Shown here piece by piece: positions 1-8,650 of a stretch of DNA of 64,000 nucleotides. A program made the position numbers and the translations under genes. Origin of the DNA: Georgenia_B sunbinii (lineage in GTDB: Bacteria > Actinomycetota > Actinomycetes > Actinomycetales > Actinomycetaceae); NCBI RefSeq assembly GCF_036421855.1, contig NZ_JAZGOK010000010.1; one strand, written 5' to 3'. A model generated the notes under the pieces. The model searched no databases. It was given only the letters and a program-made list of their open reading frames with translations, and was not told the DNA's origin. Position 1 is the stretch's first letter. Every line of letters begins with the position of its first letter.

Positions 1-548
1 TGGAGAACTGTGGCACCTGCACCAACCGTGGAGTGATATCCTACGGTAACCTCGCCGGCTAAGACCGCGCCAGGGTTGATGTTGCAGTAGTCCCCAACTG
101 TCGCGTCGTGGCTGACTGCGGCGTTGGCCATAACGTGTGAGTATGCGCCAATCGTGACGTTTGTGGATATGTCAACACCAGGCGAAATGACGGCACCGGC
201 GGCGACGCGAGCGGTTCGACTGATTCGCGCGGTAGGGGCGATTAATGTTGCCGGAGTATGTCCTTGGCTGATGAACTGGAGGGCTAGACGGCGTCTGGCC
301 CTTGTGTCGCCGATGCCGATGGAGAAGTAAGTTGGTTTGTTGTGCGCAAGCCACTCTGCCGAAGCCCCGAGGAAGGGGACGCCTTGAGCCTGCAGGCGGT
401 TGAGGTTGGTGGCGCTGGGGTTGTCGTCAACCACCACAACGGTGCAGAATGGCGCGCCCGATTGGTTGTCCATCATATCCAGCGCGATGTCGACGAGCCG
501 CCGGCCGGCGCCCGATGCGCCGACGATGACGAGTTGCGTTTCAGTCAT
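1..548 (-). CDS. NeuD/PglD-family sugar O/N-acyltransferase (3' end outside window)
   Basis: Acetyltransferase of the NeuD/PglD family, which acetylates the 4-amino group of a UDP-amino-sugar (PglD) or sialic acid (NeuD) using acetyl-CoA in the cytoplasm. The visible 182 codons show an N-terminal nucleotide-binding strand (LVIVGASGAGR) followed by left-handed beta-helix hexapeptide repeats (IAPTARI, AVISPGV, VTIGAY) and the SHDATVGD stretch that carries the family's catalytic His. The ATG at 548 overlaps the stop of the upstream glycosyl-1-phosphate transferase by 8 bases, so the two are translationally coupled. The gene order with the PglC-, PglE- and PglF-like genes favours the PglD role. 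The C-terminus lies beyond the window start. Confidence 0.85.
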   Translation of the reverse strand, partial: MTETQLVIVGASGAGRRLVDIALDMMDNQSGAPFCTVVVVDDNPSATNLNRLQAQGVPFLGASAEWLAHNKPTYFSIGIGDTRARRRLALQFISQGHTPATLIAPTARISRTARVAAGAVISPGVDISTNVTIGAYSHVMANAAVSHDATVGDYCNINPGAVLAGEVTVGYHSTVGAGATVL

Positions 549-1161
549 TGCCCTGAGCACCGAGGAAGGGAGTCATGGTGGCGTGCCCGTCTGCGGAGAC
601 GCCGGCCCTGCTGACCACGCGCCTGACGGTACTGAGCAGGATCTTGACGTCGAGCGCCAAGCTTCTCTGGTCCACATAGTGCACGTCGAGCCGGAAGCGC
701 TGCTCCCAGGGAAGGCTATTTCGGCCGCTGACCTGCGCGAGTCCAGTGATGCCGGGGCGCACCCCGTGCCGCCTTGCCTGCTCGGACGAGTAGCGAGGCA
801 GGTAGTAGGTGCGCAGAGGGCGGGGGCCCACGAGACTCATGTCTCCGCGAAGGACGTTCCATAGTGTTGGGAGTTCGTCCAGACTGGTGGCGCGGAGTAG
901 TCGTCCCAGTCTTGTGAGGCGCTCCGCGTCGGTGACCAGCCCCTTGGAGTGGTCCAGTTCCGCCATGGTCCGAAACTTCACGAGTGTGAAGATCTTGGTG
1001 TCCTTGCCGGGGCGCTCCTGACGGAAGAGCACAGGCGAACCAAGCTTGACCCGGACCAGACCTGCGATAATGAGCTGGATCGGCGATGTGACGACGAGGC
1101 CGACTGCGGCTGCTGTGAGGTCCACGCCGCGCTTCAACCGGTCGAATGTGCGCACGTTCAT
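541..1161 (-). CDS. PglC-type bacterial sugar transferase (monotopic phosphoglycosyltransferase)
   Basis: Transfers a sugar-1-phosphate from a UDP-sugar to undecaprenyl phosphate at the inner face of the membrane, the first membrane step of glycan assembly. At 206 aa it has the small PglC architecture rather than the large WbaP/WcaJ form. Visible family marks are the N-terminal re-entrant hydrophobic helix (LTAAAVGLVVTSPIQLIIAG), the PVLFRQERPG and FTLVKFRTM blocks, the catalytic region SLDELPTLWNVLRGDMSLVG, GPRP, and RPGITGLAQVSGRN. ATG at 1161 overlaps the aminotransferase stop in an ATGA. Together with its neighbours it probably loads a diacetamido-sugar phosphate on the lipid carrier; the exact sugar is inference. 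Confidence 0.9.
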   Translation of the reverse strand: MNVRTFDRLKRGVDLTAAAVGLVVTSPIQLIIAGLVRVKLGSPVLFRQERPGKDTKIFTLVKFRTMAELDHSKGLVTDAERLTRLGRLLRATSLDELPTLWNVLRGDMSLVGPRPLRTYYLPRYSSEQARRHGVRPGITGLAQVSGRNSLPWEQRFRLDVHYVDQRSLALDVKILLSTVRRVVSRAGVSADGHATMTPFLGAQGND

Positions 1162-2315
1162 GGCCGACCATCCGATCCGGCGAAATCACTGATGTACGAG
1201 CACACGCGGTTGATGATGTCGTCGGAGAAGACCGAGCCGCTTGGGAGTGAGAGCCCGGTGTGGAAAAGCCACTCAGCTGTCCCGTTCTCGTAGGCATCAT
1301 CGTTGGTAAACACGGGTTGGAGGTGCATCGGCTTCCACAGGGGGCGAGCCTCGACGTTGTTGGCCGCCAGGTGCGCGATCAGATCCTGCGCGGTCCACCC
1401 GGTGGTGGCCGGGTCGATCACGACCGATGTCAGCCAGAAGTTGTCGTGGGTAGCGTCGGGGGAGTCGGCACCATCTGGTCGGCCGAACACGGTAGCGCCC
1501 GGGATGTCAGCGAATGTCTCGCAGTATCGAAGGCGGTGCTGCCGACGGCGGTCGATCATCGCGTCGAGTCGACCGAGCTGTGCACGACCGATGGCAGCGA
1601 GAATGTTCGAGAGGCGGTAGTTGTACCCGATGTCCGTGTGCTCGTAATGCACGTACGGCTGCCGAGCCTGCGTGGCGAGATAGCGTGCACGGTTCGCGAA
1701 GTCAGAATCGTCGGTGAGGAGCATCCCTCCGCCCGATGTCGTCATGATCTTGTTGCCGTTGAACGAGATGGCTGCGGCGTCGCCGAAGCCGCCGGCGGGC
1801 ACACCGTCGCGAACGGCGCCGAGAGACTCGGCGGCGTCGGCCAGCACGGGGACGCCTGCCCTGCGGGCCAGGTCGCCGATTGCCTGGTAGTCGGCCACCT
1901 TCCCTAGGAGGTCGACCGGAAGAATTGCTGCGACGTGTTTTCCTCGGGCACGCAGATCGTTGAGAGCGTGTTCGAGGAGTGAGGCATCGATATTTCCTGT
2001 CTCGTCGCAGTCGACGAATACAGGCCGTGCGCCGGTGTAGGTGATGGCATTCGCCGTCGCAGCGAACGTCATGGTGGCGGTAACGACGCAATCGCCCGGG
2101 CCGACTCCCATGTTCAGTAGTGCTAGGTGGAGTGCCGCTGTGCCCGACGCTAATGCCACGGCGTGCTGGCGGCCGGTGTACTCGGCGATCTCGGCCTCGA
2201 AGGCGTCCACCTCGGGTCCCAGTGGGGCTATCCACCCTGATCGCATAGCTCGTAGGACGGCCTCTTCTTCGGCCGGGCCGGTGTCAGGCGGGGACAGGAG
2301 GATGCGGTCGTTCAC
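1158..2315 (-). CDS. DegT/DnrJ/EryC1/StrS (PglE-like) PLP sugar aminotransferase
   Basis: PLP-dependent aminotransferase acting on a UDP-4-keto-6-deoxy-sugar, the step after the PglF dehydratase encoded just upstream. 385 aa, normal for the family. The PLP lysine lies in SFNGNKIMTTSGGG; the N-terminal half has ALASGTAALHLAL and VVTATMTFAATANAI and the YNYRLSNILAAIGRAQL block is typical of the DegT family. The GTG start at 2315 overlaps the PglF-like stop (GTGA) and its own stop overlaps the next ATG. PglE (C4 amination for bacillosamine) is the best functional match by operon content; perosamine-type synthesis is an alternative. Confidence 0.9.
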   Translation of the reverse strand: MNDRILLSPPDTGPAEEEAVLRAMRSGWIAPLGPEVDAFEAEIAEYTGRQHAVALASGTAALHLALLNMGVGPGDCVVTATMTFAATANAITYTGARPVFVDCDETGNIDASLLEHALNDLRARGKHVAAILPVDLLGKVADYQAIGDLARRAGVPVLADAAESLGAVRDGVPAGGFGDAAAISFNGNKIMTTSGGGMLLTDDSDFANRARYLATQARQPYVHYEHTDIGYNYRLSNILAAIGRAQLGRLDAMIDRRRQHRLRYCETFADIPGATVFGRPDGADSPDATHDNFWLTSVVIDPATTGWTAQDLIAHLAANNVEARPLWKPMHLQPVFTNDDAYENGTAEWLFHTGLSLPSGSVFSDDIINRVCSYISDFAGSDGRP

Positions 2316-4102
2316 CGAGCGGCTCCGGCGGGTTGGGGGTTCGCAGTCTGTCGAGCGAGAGTGTCGTAGTGATGCTCGATCGCCGCGACATCGGTTGGCG
2401 ACATTGGCGGCACTGGCACATGCGTGATCAGGGGATGCTGCTGACGAGTGCCGACCTCATCATCGCCGAACAGGACCTCGTGCATCTTCTCGTTGGGCCG
2501 CAGGCCGGTGAAGACGATCTCGATGTCCGCGCCCGAGTGGGCCACGAGTCGCTTGGCGACGTCGAAGATCTTGATTGGCTCACCCATGTCGAGTACGAGT
2601 ACCTCACTGTCGTTCCCGATGGCGCCAGCCTGGATGACGAGTTCGCTCGCTTCGGGGATCGTCATGAAGTAGCGGGTGATGTCCGGGTGGGTCACGGTGA
2701 GTGGTCCCCCCTGGGCGATCTGCTCCCGGAAGGTGTGGAGCATCGATCCTCGTGAACCGAGGACGTTGCCGAATCTCACCGAAAGGTATGTACCGGAAGC
2801 CTGCTGGCCATACCAAGAGGTGAGCTGCTCGGCGAGCCGCTTGGTCTTGCCGAGGACGCTCGTGGGCGCGGCGGCCTTGTCGGTAGAGATGTTGACGAAC
2901 CTCTCAACCCCATACTGTGCGGCTAGGTCGAGGAGGATCTGCGTGCCGTGAACGTTGGTCTTCCAGCCCTCCCACGGGTACTGCTCGAGCATCGGGAGGT
3001 GTTTGAGCGCTGCCGCATGGAAGACGACATGTGGGCGGTGGTCCTCGAAGACCTGACGCATCGCGGCCTTGTCCCTGATGCTGCCCAGCACGACGTCCGG
3101 TGTGTCCAGCAGGGCTTGCCCGTAGATCGAGAGCTGCACTCCGTGGAGCGCCGACTCGTCGCGGTCGAGGAGGATGAGCTCGGCCGGCCCGAACTTGTGC
3201 ACCTGACGGGCGAGCTCGGAACCGATGGAACCGCCCGCACCCGTGACGAGCACCCGCTTGTTGGTCAGGTAGCCGGCGATCTCGCCGATGTCGGTGTCGA
3301 CCTGGCGACGACCGAGGATGTCAGCAATGTCGACCTCCTTGACATCACTGAGCTTCACCTGGCCACCGAGGATCTGGCTCACCGGCGGCAGGAGGAAGAA
3401 CTTCATCCCCGCACCTTCAACCAGATCCGCGACCTCACGGATCATCGCGCTGTCTGCGCGCGAGATGGTCAGGATGATCGCGCTGACCCCGTTCCGCTGG
3501 GCCTGCTCGACGAGATCCGCTCGTCCGCCGAGGACGTGGGCACCCAGGAGGGTGAGATGCCGCTTAGCGGGATCATCATCGATGAGGCCTACGGCGCGGT
3601 AGGGCGAGGCGGTGTCCATCTGCATCAGTCGCAGCAGCTGGTAGCCGGCGTCACCGGCGCCGTATATGAGCACTTTCTCGGCGTCCGCGTGATGGGGCCG
3701 CCGAGAGGTACGCCAGGCCCGGAAGCACCAGCGTCCGGCGGCCATCAGGAGGAGCGCGAGCGCAGGCGCGAGGAAGGCCACGCCACGCGGAAACTGCTCG
3801 AACGGCACGAACACGAGGAAGCCGACAACGAGGACCAGTCCGCTGAGCGTCGTGGTGATCAGCAGCCCGAGCGCCTCCTCGAACGTGCCCACGCGGTACT
3901 TTCCACGGTAGAGCTTCAGTAAGGTGCCCACGACCAGTTGGGTCAGGCACGCGATGACCGAGTAGGCAATGAGCGAGGCCCACTGCGGTTCGTTGAGATA
4001 GAACTCGTAGCGAGTCGCCACGATGACGAAGACGGCCAGCAGCCATGCCAGCCAGTCCCACAACACGATGATCGTTCGTCGAGCCACGCCCCCGCCGGCC
4101 AC
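2312..4102 (-). CDS. PglF/FlaA1/CapD-family membrane NDP-sugar 4,6-dehydratase
   Basis: Converts UDP-GlcNAc (or a related UDP-sugar) to the 4-keto-6-deoxy form. About 596 aa from the GTG at 4102, with four or so N-terminal membrane segments (IVLWDWLAWLLAVFVIVA onward), a first Rossmann fold (VLIYGAGDAGYQL) and a second, catalytic SDR-like domain (VLVTGAGGSIGSELARQ, STDKAAAPTSVLGKTKR, SVRFGNVLGSRGS). I chose 4102 because AGGAG sits 7 bases upstream and the first membrane helix follows directly; the open frame runs on to 4309 but that extension is hydrophilic, unlike the family, and has no ribosome site. Its stop overlaps the aminotransferase GTG. The same domain plan is seen in PglF. Confidence 0.9.
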   Translation of the reverse strand: MAGGGVARRTIIVLWDWLAWLLAVFVIVATRYEFYLNEPQWASLIAYSVIACLTQLVVGTLLKLYRGKYRVGTFEEALGLLITTTLSGLVLVVGFLVFVPFEQFPRGVAFLAPALALLLMAAGRWCFRAWRTSRRPHHADAEKVLIYGAGDAGYQLLRLMQMDTASPYRAVGLIDDDPAKRHLTLLGAHVLGGRADLVEQAQRNGVSAIILTISRADSAMIREVADLVEGAGMKFFLLPPVSQILGGQVKLSDVKEVDIADILGRRQVDTDIGEIAGYLTNKRVLVTGAGGSIGSELARQVHKFGPAELILLDRDESALHGVQLSIYGQALLDTPDVVLGSIRDKAAMRQVFEDHRPHVVFHAAALKHLPMLEQYPWEGWKTNVHGTQILLDLAAQYGVERFVNISTDKAAAPTSVLGKTKRLAEQLTSWYGQQASGTYLSVRFGNVLGSRGSMLHTFREQIAQGGPLTVTHPDITRYFMTIPEASELVIQAGAIGNDSEVLVLDMGEPIKIFDVAKRLVAHSGADIEIVFTGLRPNEKMHEVLFGDDEVGTRQQHPLITHVPVPPMSPTDVAAIEHHYDTLARQTANPQPAGAAR

Positions 4103-4446
4103 GACACCACTCCTCAAACTCACGGGCACGCCCGGCCCTGTCGGACGCCTGCCCCCCGGCCCGCGCCTAGCGGCGCGTGCGTCCGTTGTCGAGAGTAGTC
4201 GACGGCCGCCGATGTTGCCGAGTTGGTGGGGTGGTTCACAGGCAATGTCCAGGTTCGTCTGGTAGGAGCACGTTGCTATAGAGGTGGACGTGGTGAGCGC
4301 CTCGCGCATCTACTCCTGAGCGATCATCCCGACGTTCGTCGTGGCCAGACTTTCGGGCGCCGTGAAGTCGAACCAGAAGATGGCCGGACTGACGGCGAGC
4401 CTGGGGGACCACCCGAGCGGCAGGGCAGGGGCTAGAGGCTTACGTG
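4103..4446. other. intergenic stretch inside the glycan operon
   Basis: About 340 bases between the Wzy-like gene and the dehydratase. Open frames exist here only as extensions of the dehydratase frame. I see no convincing gene, repeat or clear terminator; a second promoter for the pglF-like operon could sit here but no hexamer pair stood out. Confidence 0.4.
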
Positions 4447-5805
4447 TCATGTCACTGTGGACTCGTTGAAGATGATGCGCTTGGGCCCTCGTTGCTGGCG
4501 TTGTCCCCCCTCAAGCCTGTCGACGAGGTGCGCCAGCACTGCAAGGCCGAGCCACAGCGGTAGCCGTAGGGCGGTGCGCATCACGAGCGTGTGGGTGCCG
4601 GACCATGCCAGGTCAGCGACTGCACCACCGATCATCACCCAGAGGACCAGCATCAGGACGGCGCCCCGCGTGGCGTGCTCACGGCTTGCGATGGCGGCGA
4701 TTTGGTTGTCGAGCGCGCGGAAAAGCCACGCGAGGATCGGCGCGGCCAGGAGGATGCCTGCCAGGCCGAAGCTGTACACGGGCTCGGCGGCGATGGTGCC
4801 GGCGGTCGAGAAGCCGGTCCCCACCCGGCTTGGGTCCTGCACCGCGACGAGCTGGTATCCCAGGGCAGGCGGTGCGCCCCCCACCCAGGACGCCGGGAGG
4901 AACGTGGCGGGGATGCTCAGGAAGTGCGCGCCGAAGTCCAGTGCCATTCCCTCGGCCTGCTCCTTGAGGAGGACCGCAAGGTTCACGATCGGCACGAGCA
5001 TCGACTCAAGGCCATTCCGGTCGGTGGCGAACCCCGCCATCTGCTCCTGGAGGGTCAGCCGCTGCTGGGCGAGGACGTAAAGCGCCAGAGGCGTAGCGAG
5101 CACGATGCCCCACTTGAGGGGCTTCCATGGGAAGCGCGCGGTGACGAGGACCGCGAGCGCGCATGCGAGCGCGACGATGCGTAGGCGGCCGCCACCGGTG
5201 TGGAAAACGAGCGCGTAGGCGACGAACGCTGCGACGACCAGGACCATCGAAGGGGAGAGGAGCTTGGCGTTGGCGCGCCAGAGGATCCCGGCCGCGAGAG
5301 CGACGGTGGCCGTGAATGCCGCGCCCTCCAGCCAGGATGCGAACCCGACTCCCACCACCTGTAGGCCGATGAGCGAAGCGAGCGCGATGCCGCCCAATAG
5401 CGTGAGCCAGTGGGCGACACGGTCCGGCGCTGGCTGGAACGTGATCTCGCGGACCTGGGGCCATGCGATCAGCGCGGTCAGGAGCGCGAGAGCGAGCCCG
5501 GCCAAGATGGCATGCCCGAGGTAGTCGTTCTGCGCGCGCGAGAGCGGATCGAGTGCGGCGTAGACGCCCGCGACGCCGACGAACATCGAAGTCGCCAGGC
5601 TGGCAAGGCCCAGGATGGTGACTCTGGACCCGCCGTGGCCCAAAAACACGCGCACACCGAACAGGATCGTGGCTACGCCGGCGACGACGTTGACGTCGGG
5701 GTTGCGCGGGGCGAAGCTCAGCCACAACGAGAGTCCCGCGATGAGGCCTGCCCAACAGAGGCCTTCGATCACGGGTCGCTTCGCCTCGTATCGGTCTGCC
5801 CCCAT
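4447..5805 (-). CDS. polytopic membrane protein, probable Wzy-type oligosaccharide repeat-unit polymerase
   Basis: 452 aa, with around 10-12 hydrophobic segments spread over its length (for example GLIAGLSLWLSFA near the start and AVLMLVLWVMIGGAVADLAW near the end) and a large loop between about residues 250 and 330 containing GVGTGFSTAGTIAAEPVYSFG. A loop with an S/T-x-x-AE-x-Y-x-x-FG pattern between the late helices is typical of Wzy and oligosaccharide-ligase-like polymerases, which join lipid-linked repeat units outside the membrane. The position at the head of a PglF-E-C-D set fits. Sequence in this family is poorly conserved, so an O-antigen ligase-like role is possible. The ATG at 5805 has only a weak ribosome site. 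Confidence 0.55.
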   Translation of the reverse strand: MGADRYEAKRPVIEGLCWAGLIAGLSLWLSFAPRNPDVNVVAGVATILFGVRVFLGHGGSRVTILGLASLATSMFVGVAGVYAALDPLSRAQNDYLGHAILAGLALALLTALIAWPQVREITFQPAPDRVAHWLTLLGGIALASLIGLQVVGVGFASWLEGAAFTATVALAAGILWRANAKLLSPSMVLVVAAFVAYALVFHTGGGRLRIVALACALAVLVTARFPWKPLKWGIVLATPLALYVLAQQRLTLQEQMAGFATDRNGLESMLVPIVNLAVLLKEQAEGMALDFGAHFLSIPATFLPASWVGGAPPALGYQLVAVQDPSRVGTGFSTAGTIAAEPVYSFGLAGILLAAPILAWLFRALDNQIAAIASREHATRGAVLMLVLWVMIGGAVADLAWSGTHTLVMRTALRLPLWLGLAVLAHLVDRLEGGQRQQRGPKRIIFNESTVT

Positions 5806-5860
5806 GGGGGTGAGTGTAGCTAGACGGTGTGGATCGCCTCGTTGACGGTGAGCACACTCT

Positions 5861-5955
5861 CAACTGCTCGATCGTGATCGCGTCGAAGTCGGTTGCTGCC
5901 ACGGCTGCTGCTCCTCGGGTGCCGGTGCTGCCACCCCGGGGAGCGGCGTCGTGAA
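5861..5955 (-). pseudogene. remnant of a patB gene: 5' end and upstream region only
   Basis: The first 14 codons (MAATDFDAITIEQL, start codon at 5900-5902) and the upstream leader match the start and leader of the intact patB gene (codons 1-14 and bases 57101-57155) almost base for base, including the GAGGAGCAGC ribosome site. After that, coding similarity stops and the frame runs into unrelated sequence. This is the leftmost of three patB fragments in the window, all on the same strand as the intact gene. Confidence 0.8.
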
Positions 5956-6149
5956 CTCAGCCCTGTCGAGTGTGGAGCGGTCAGCGCAGTGTCCCTATCC
6001 CGGGCCCAGTGGGCACCGGTGGCCGGTGGCAGTGCTGTGGACCTCCGGCACTCCTTCGGTGACGGTGCCCTGTCCGCCTCTCCTGCGACTGAAGTACCCG
6101 GCTGCCAACGTGGGGCGCCAGCGTGAGATCGCCGAGCGCGGGCTTCTCC

Positions 6150-6166
6150 TGTCGAAACTAACGACA
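6150..6166. repeat. short inverted repeat TGTCG-N7-CGACA
   Basis: TGTCG AAACTAA CGACA, two 5-bp arms around a 7-bp spacer, in the otherwise empty stretch 5956-6205 between the patB remnant and the toxin gene. Arms with a 6-8 bp spacer resemble a tyrosine-recombinase core, and a recombinase gene lies 1 kb away, but the arms are short and the link is only a guess. I see no gene in 5956-6205. Confidence 0.3.
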
Positions 6167-6205
6167 CCACCACCAGCGACTGACCGCTGGCAGCGACGGC
6201 AGGAG

Positions 6206-6523
6206 TCAGCTGTGGAGTCGGTGCTGCCAGTATTCGGGCTTGCGTCGTTGATGCGCGTAGGCGAGGACCACGACGCTCGTATCGGTGACGTAATACAGCA
6301 CGCGGTACGGAAACACGCGCACTCGCAGGCTTCGTACCGGCGGAGCACCTTCCCAGCCCGGGATGACCGGCGCTGATAGCGGCCAGTCGAGCAGGTATCG
6401 CAGGGTTTCGTCGATGGCGTCGAAGAAGTCGTCGCCCAGCCCGGGCTCCTCGGCGTCGTACCAATTCGCAGCCTCGCGGAGTTCGTCGCGGGCCTCGGGA
6501 TGCTCGCGTTTGCTCAGCTTCAC
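6206..6523 (-). CDS. ParE/RelE-superfamily toxin of a type II toxin-antitoxin pair
   Basis: 105 aa protein with the ParE/RelE layout: an N-terminal helix block (HPEARDELREAANWYDAEEP, GLGDDFFDAIDETL), then beta strands with VRSLRVRVFPYRVLYYV and the C-terminal VVVLAYAHQRRKPEYWQHR. These are the conserved R, F-P-Y and H-x-x-R-x-P-x-Y positions of the family. Such toxins inhibit gyrase or cut mRNA on the ribosome; which one cannot be told. It starts with GTG at 6523 in a GTGA overlap with the antitoxin stop, so the antitoxin is made first. A truncated relative lies at 52587-52745. Confidence 0.85.
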   Translation of the reverse strand: MKLSKREHPEARDELREAANWYDAEEPGLGDDFFDAIDETLRYLLDWPLSAPVIPGWEGAPPVRSLRVRVFPYRVLYYVTDTSVVVLAYAHQRRKPEYWQHRLHS

Positions 6524-6777
6524 CTACGCTGTGCCGCCAACTCGGCGCGCAGCTGGGCGTGCGACTCGTCGACGTCGAGCAGCTCGACCTTGCCGCTCTC
6601 GATGTCGTCGAGGCGTCGCCGCAACTCGGTGCGCCAGGCGGCGTCAACCTCGTCCTTATCTACGTCGGTCGTGTCTGCGGGGTCGAGGCTGCGCAGGCCG
6701 CGATGAATCACTGCTGCGCGATCATGGTGGTCCAGAGCAAGCAGCGCCCGTTCGACGTCGGCAACATTCTGCGACAT
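6520..6777 (-). CDS. addiction-module antitoxin (Unstab_antitox/TIGR02574-type)
   Basis: 85 aa acidic protein. It begins ADVERALLALDHHDRAAVIH with the LDPADTTDVDKDEVDAAW core typical of the small antitoxins that pair with ParE-like toxins, and continues ELRRRLDDIESGKVELLD. The ATG at 6777 follows the whole-gene similarity to a second copy at 52742-52924. It precedes and overlaps the toxin (GTGA), the usual order for this class. Neutralises the toxin by direct binding and probably represses its own promoter. Confidence 0.85.
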   Translation of the reverse strand: MSQNVADVERALLALDHHDRAAVIHRGLRSLDPADTTDVDKDEVDAAWRTELRRRLDDIESGKVELLDVDESHAQLRAELAAQRR

Positions 6778-7186
6778 GCCCCAACTGTACGCCGAGGCAC
6801 CGACACAGCGCAGTGGTCTGGTAGCCCGCACCGAGGAGAAGCAGCGGCGCGCCCGCCTCGTCGACGGCGCGCCGGAGGCCAGCAGCGACGACAGTCGCGG
6901 CGACCAGCCAACCCAGGCGCGGGCCGGCGCTGCCGAGCCGCTGCTGGGCATGGGCGATCCAGGCGCCCGAGGACGCGCGCGGAAGCGGGCGCCTTCTCCT
7001 TCGACGTCAGCTCGCCGAAGGACTGGGCGAGGCTGGGGCGGCGAGGAGCGCAGGTCGGGCTCGGGCTCGGGCGGGGCACGAGCCGGCGCCGCTGACATCG
7101 AGCCGAGCAGGCGCGACGAGAACCGCCCGGCCGCCGTCGGCACCGGTACCGGCGGTTGCCGAGCCGAGCGTCCCACCGGCGACCCC
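6778..7186. other. GC-rich gap between antitoxin and recombinase genes
   Basis: About 400 bases of very GC-rich sequence. All six frames give Arg/Ala/Pro-rich products with no recognisable domain, so I do not call a gene. The promoter of the antitoxin-toxin pair must lie at the left edge, but no clear hexamer pair is visible. Confidence 0.4.
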
Positions 7187-8113
7187 TCACGGGCGCTGGT
7201 CAGGGTCGGTGGCGCCGGCGACGTAGGCCACAAGGGCGTGGGCGGCGTGGTGGTCGAAGCTGCCTCGCTGGCGGTCGTAGCGCTCGGTCAGCCGCGGGTC
7301 GGCGTGCCGGGCGGCGGCCTGCACGTCGCGCAGCGGCACCCCGGCGTCCAGCGCCAGGGTGACCATGGTGTGGCGCAGCATGTGCGGGTGGAGCCGATCG
7401 CCGAGGCCGGCGTGCGCGCCCAGCGCCCTGATCCACCGGTGGGCGGTGCGCCGGTCGAGCTGGCGGCCGTCGTCACGGACGAACAACGGGCCGGTGTCCC
7501 TGTCCTCGGCGGCGGCATCGATCGCGCTGGCCACGGGGGCCGGGAGCGGCATCGTCGCCGGCCTCGCACCCTTACCGACGAACCACACGGTGCGGTGCTC
7601 CCCGGCCTGGCCTCTGGTGCTTTCCACCTGCACCGAGCAGGCTTCGCTGACCCGCAGCCCCAGCAGCCCCAGTAGCGAGACCAGCGCCCAGCGGCGGGCG
7701 TCGGTGGCGCGGGCGACCTCCAGCAACGTGGCCAGCTCGACGCGGGTCAGTCCCCGCAACCGTGACTCGTCGCGGTGGGCGGTGGGGATGCGCAGGTGAT
7801 CGGCCGGCGAGCTCGCCAGGTAGCCGTCGATCACCGCGAACCGGTAGAAGGTCCGGATCGCGGCGAGCCGGTTGGCGACCGTGGTGGCCTGGTTGCCCCG
7901 GACCTCCGTCAGGTAGTGCCGGAACATCTCCAGGTGGACCCGCTCGAGCGCCAGCGGGTCCAGCCCGTGCTCCTCGCACCAGGCGAACAGCACCTTGAGG
8001 TGGGTCCGGTACAGCGACAGCGTCGGACCGGCGTAGCGGGCGAGGAAGCCGATCGCGGCCGCCTGGGCCGCGGTGGGCAGCGGTGCCGGTCGCTGCGCGA
8101 CGACGTCGGTCAT
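7187..8113 (-). CDS. tyrosine recombinase/integrase, XerC/XerD type (copy 1)
   Basis: Site-specific recombinase of 308 aa. An N-terminal SAM-like core-binding domain (about residues 15-110, with LSLYRTHLKVLFAWCEEHGL) is followed by the catalytic domain with all expected residues: R154 in LLGLRVSEA, K181 in VGKGA, H244 and R247 in HPHMLRHT, H270 in AARHADP and the nucleophile Y279 in LTERYD. The ATG at 8113 was chosen because both this gene and its paralogue at 53190-54098 keep the same leader (GGAG a few bases upstream) and similarity begins there. The two recombinases are near-identical over most of their length. Likely mobilises or rearranges the flanking accessory DNA. Confidence 0.92.
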   Translation of the reverse strand: MTDVVAQRPAPLPTAAQAAAIGFLARYAGPTLSLYRTHLKVLFAWCEEHGLDPLALERVHLEMFRHYLTEVRGNQATTVANRLAAIRTFYRFAVIDGYLASSPADHLRIPTAHRDESRLRGLTRVELATLLEVARATDARRWALVSLLGLLGLRVSEACSVQVESTRGQAGEHRTVWFVGKGARPATMPLPAPVASAIDAAAEDRDTGPLFVRDDGRQLDRRTAHRWIRALGAHAGLGDRLHPHMLRHTMVTLALDAGVPLRDVQAAARHADPRLTERYDRQRGSFDHHAAHALVAYVAGATDPDQRP

Positions 8114-8375
8114 GAGCCTCATCTCCGAGGTGGTGATCCGGACTGCCGCCCATCCGACCACCAGCCCGTCTCTCGCGGGCGTCCCGGCACGGCGCCGGTG
8201 GATAGCGGGCAGGGCGGTCGAGGATGTGGGGCACCGAGCCTGCGGCGGCTCTCGTGGCAGCAGCAGGCCGAGCAGCCCCCAGCCGCGTCACCAGCGCCGA
8301 CCGGCGCGGGTCCTCGGCCCGGGCCGCCGCGAACGGTCGATGAAGTGACTACGACCCGTCTGCCCGCTCGGCACG

Positions 8376-8650
8376 GACCCGGACGTCCGGATGCCATGGG
8401 TTGGAGAGCACCAGCGGGCCGGGGCCGGGGCCGGGGCCGGCGGCGAAGGCGGCGTCGATGCCGCCAGGTCGAGGTGGTAGCGGCCGTCGTCGTCCAGCAG
8501 GGGACGGTGAGGAAGGGCGTGTCGGCCGGGGTGGGGCTGGTGGCGAGGGAGCCGAGCGGGTGAAGCGCTGGATCGCGATGCGCATCGCGGACAGGACGTC
8601 GAGCAGCAGGAAGACGGGCCATACACCGTCGGTCGAGCCACGGCTTCACC
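8376..8650 (-). pseudogene. remnant of a patB gene: internal segment (about codons 75-185)
   Basis: Sequence matches the middle of the intact patB gene (about 56565-56890): it keeps MRIAIQRFT, GRYHLDLA, GIDAAFAAG and NPW coding blocks, but in different frames. About 45 bases are missing between the GRYHLDLA and IIPTPAY regions and there are further small indels. A run of GGGGCC units at 8418-8440 replaces the GAGLL codons. No open reading frame survives. The stretch 8114-8375 to its left shows nothing I can name. Confidence 0.8.

Noticed and set aside
4103..4309. N-terminal extension of the dehydratase frame
   Set aside because: The extension is hydrophilic and non-conserved; GTG 4102 has a ribosome site and leads straight into the first membrane helix.
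5820..6647. 275-codon minus-strand frame over the patB remnant and toxin
   Set aside because: Only the patB-like start region and the toxin (in another frame) are real; the rest is Arg/Ser/Ala-rich shadow.
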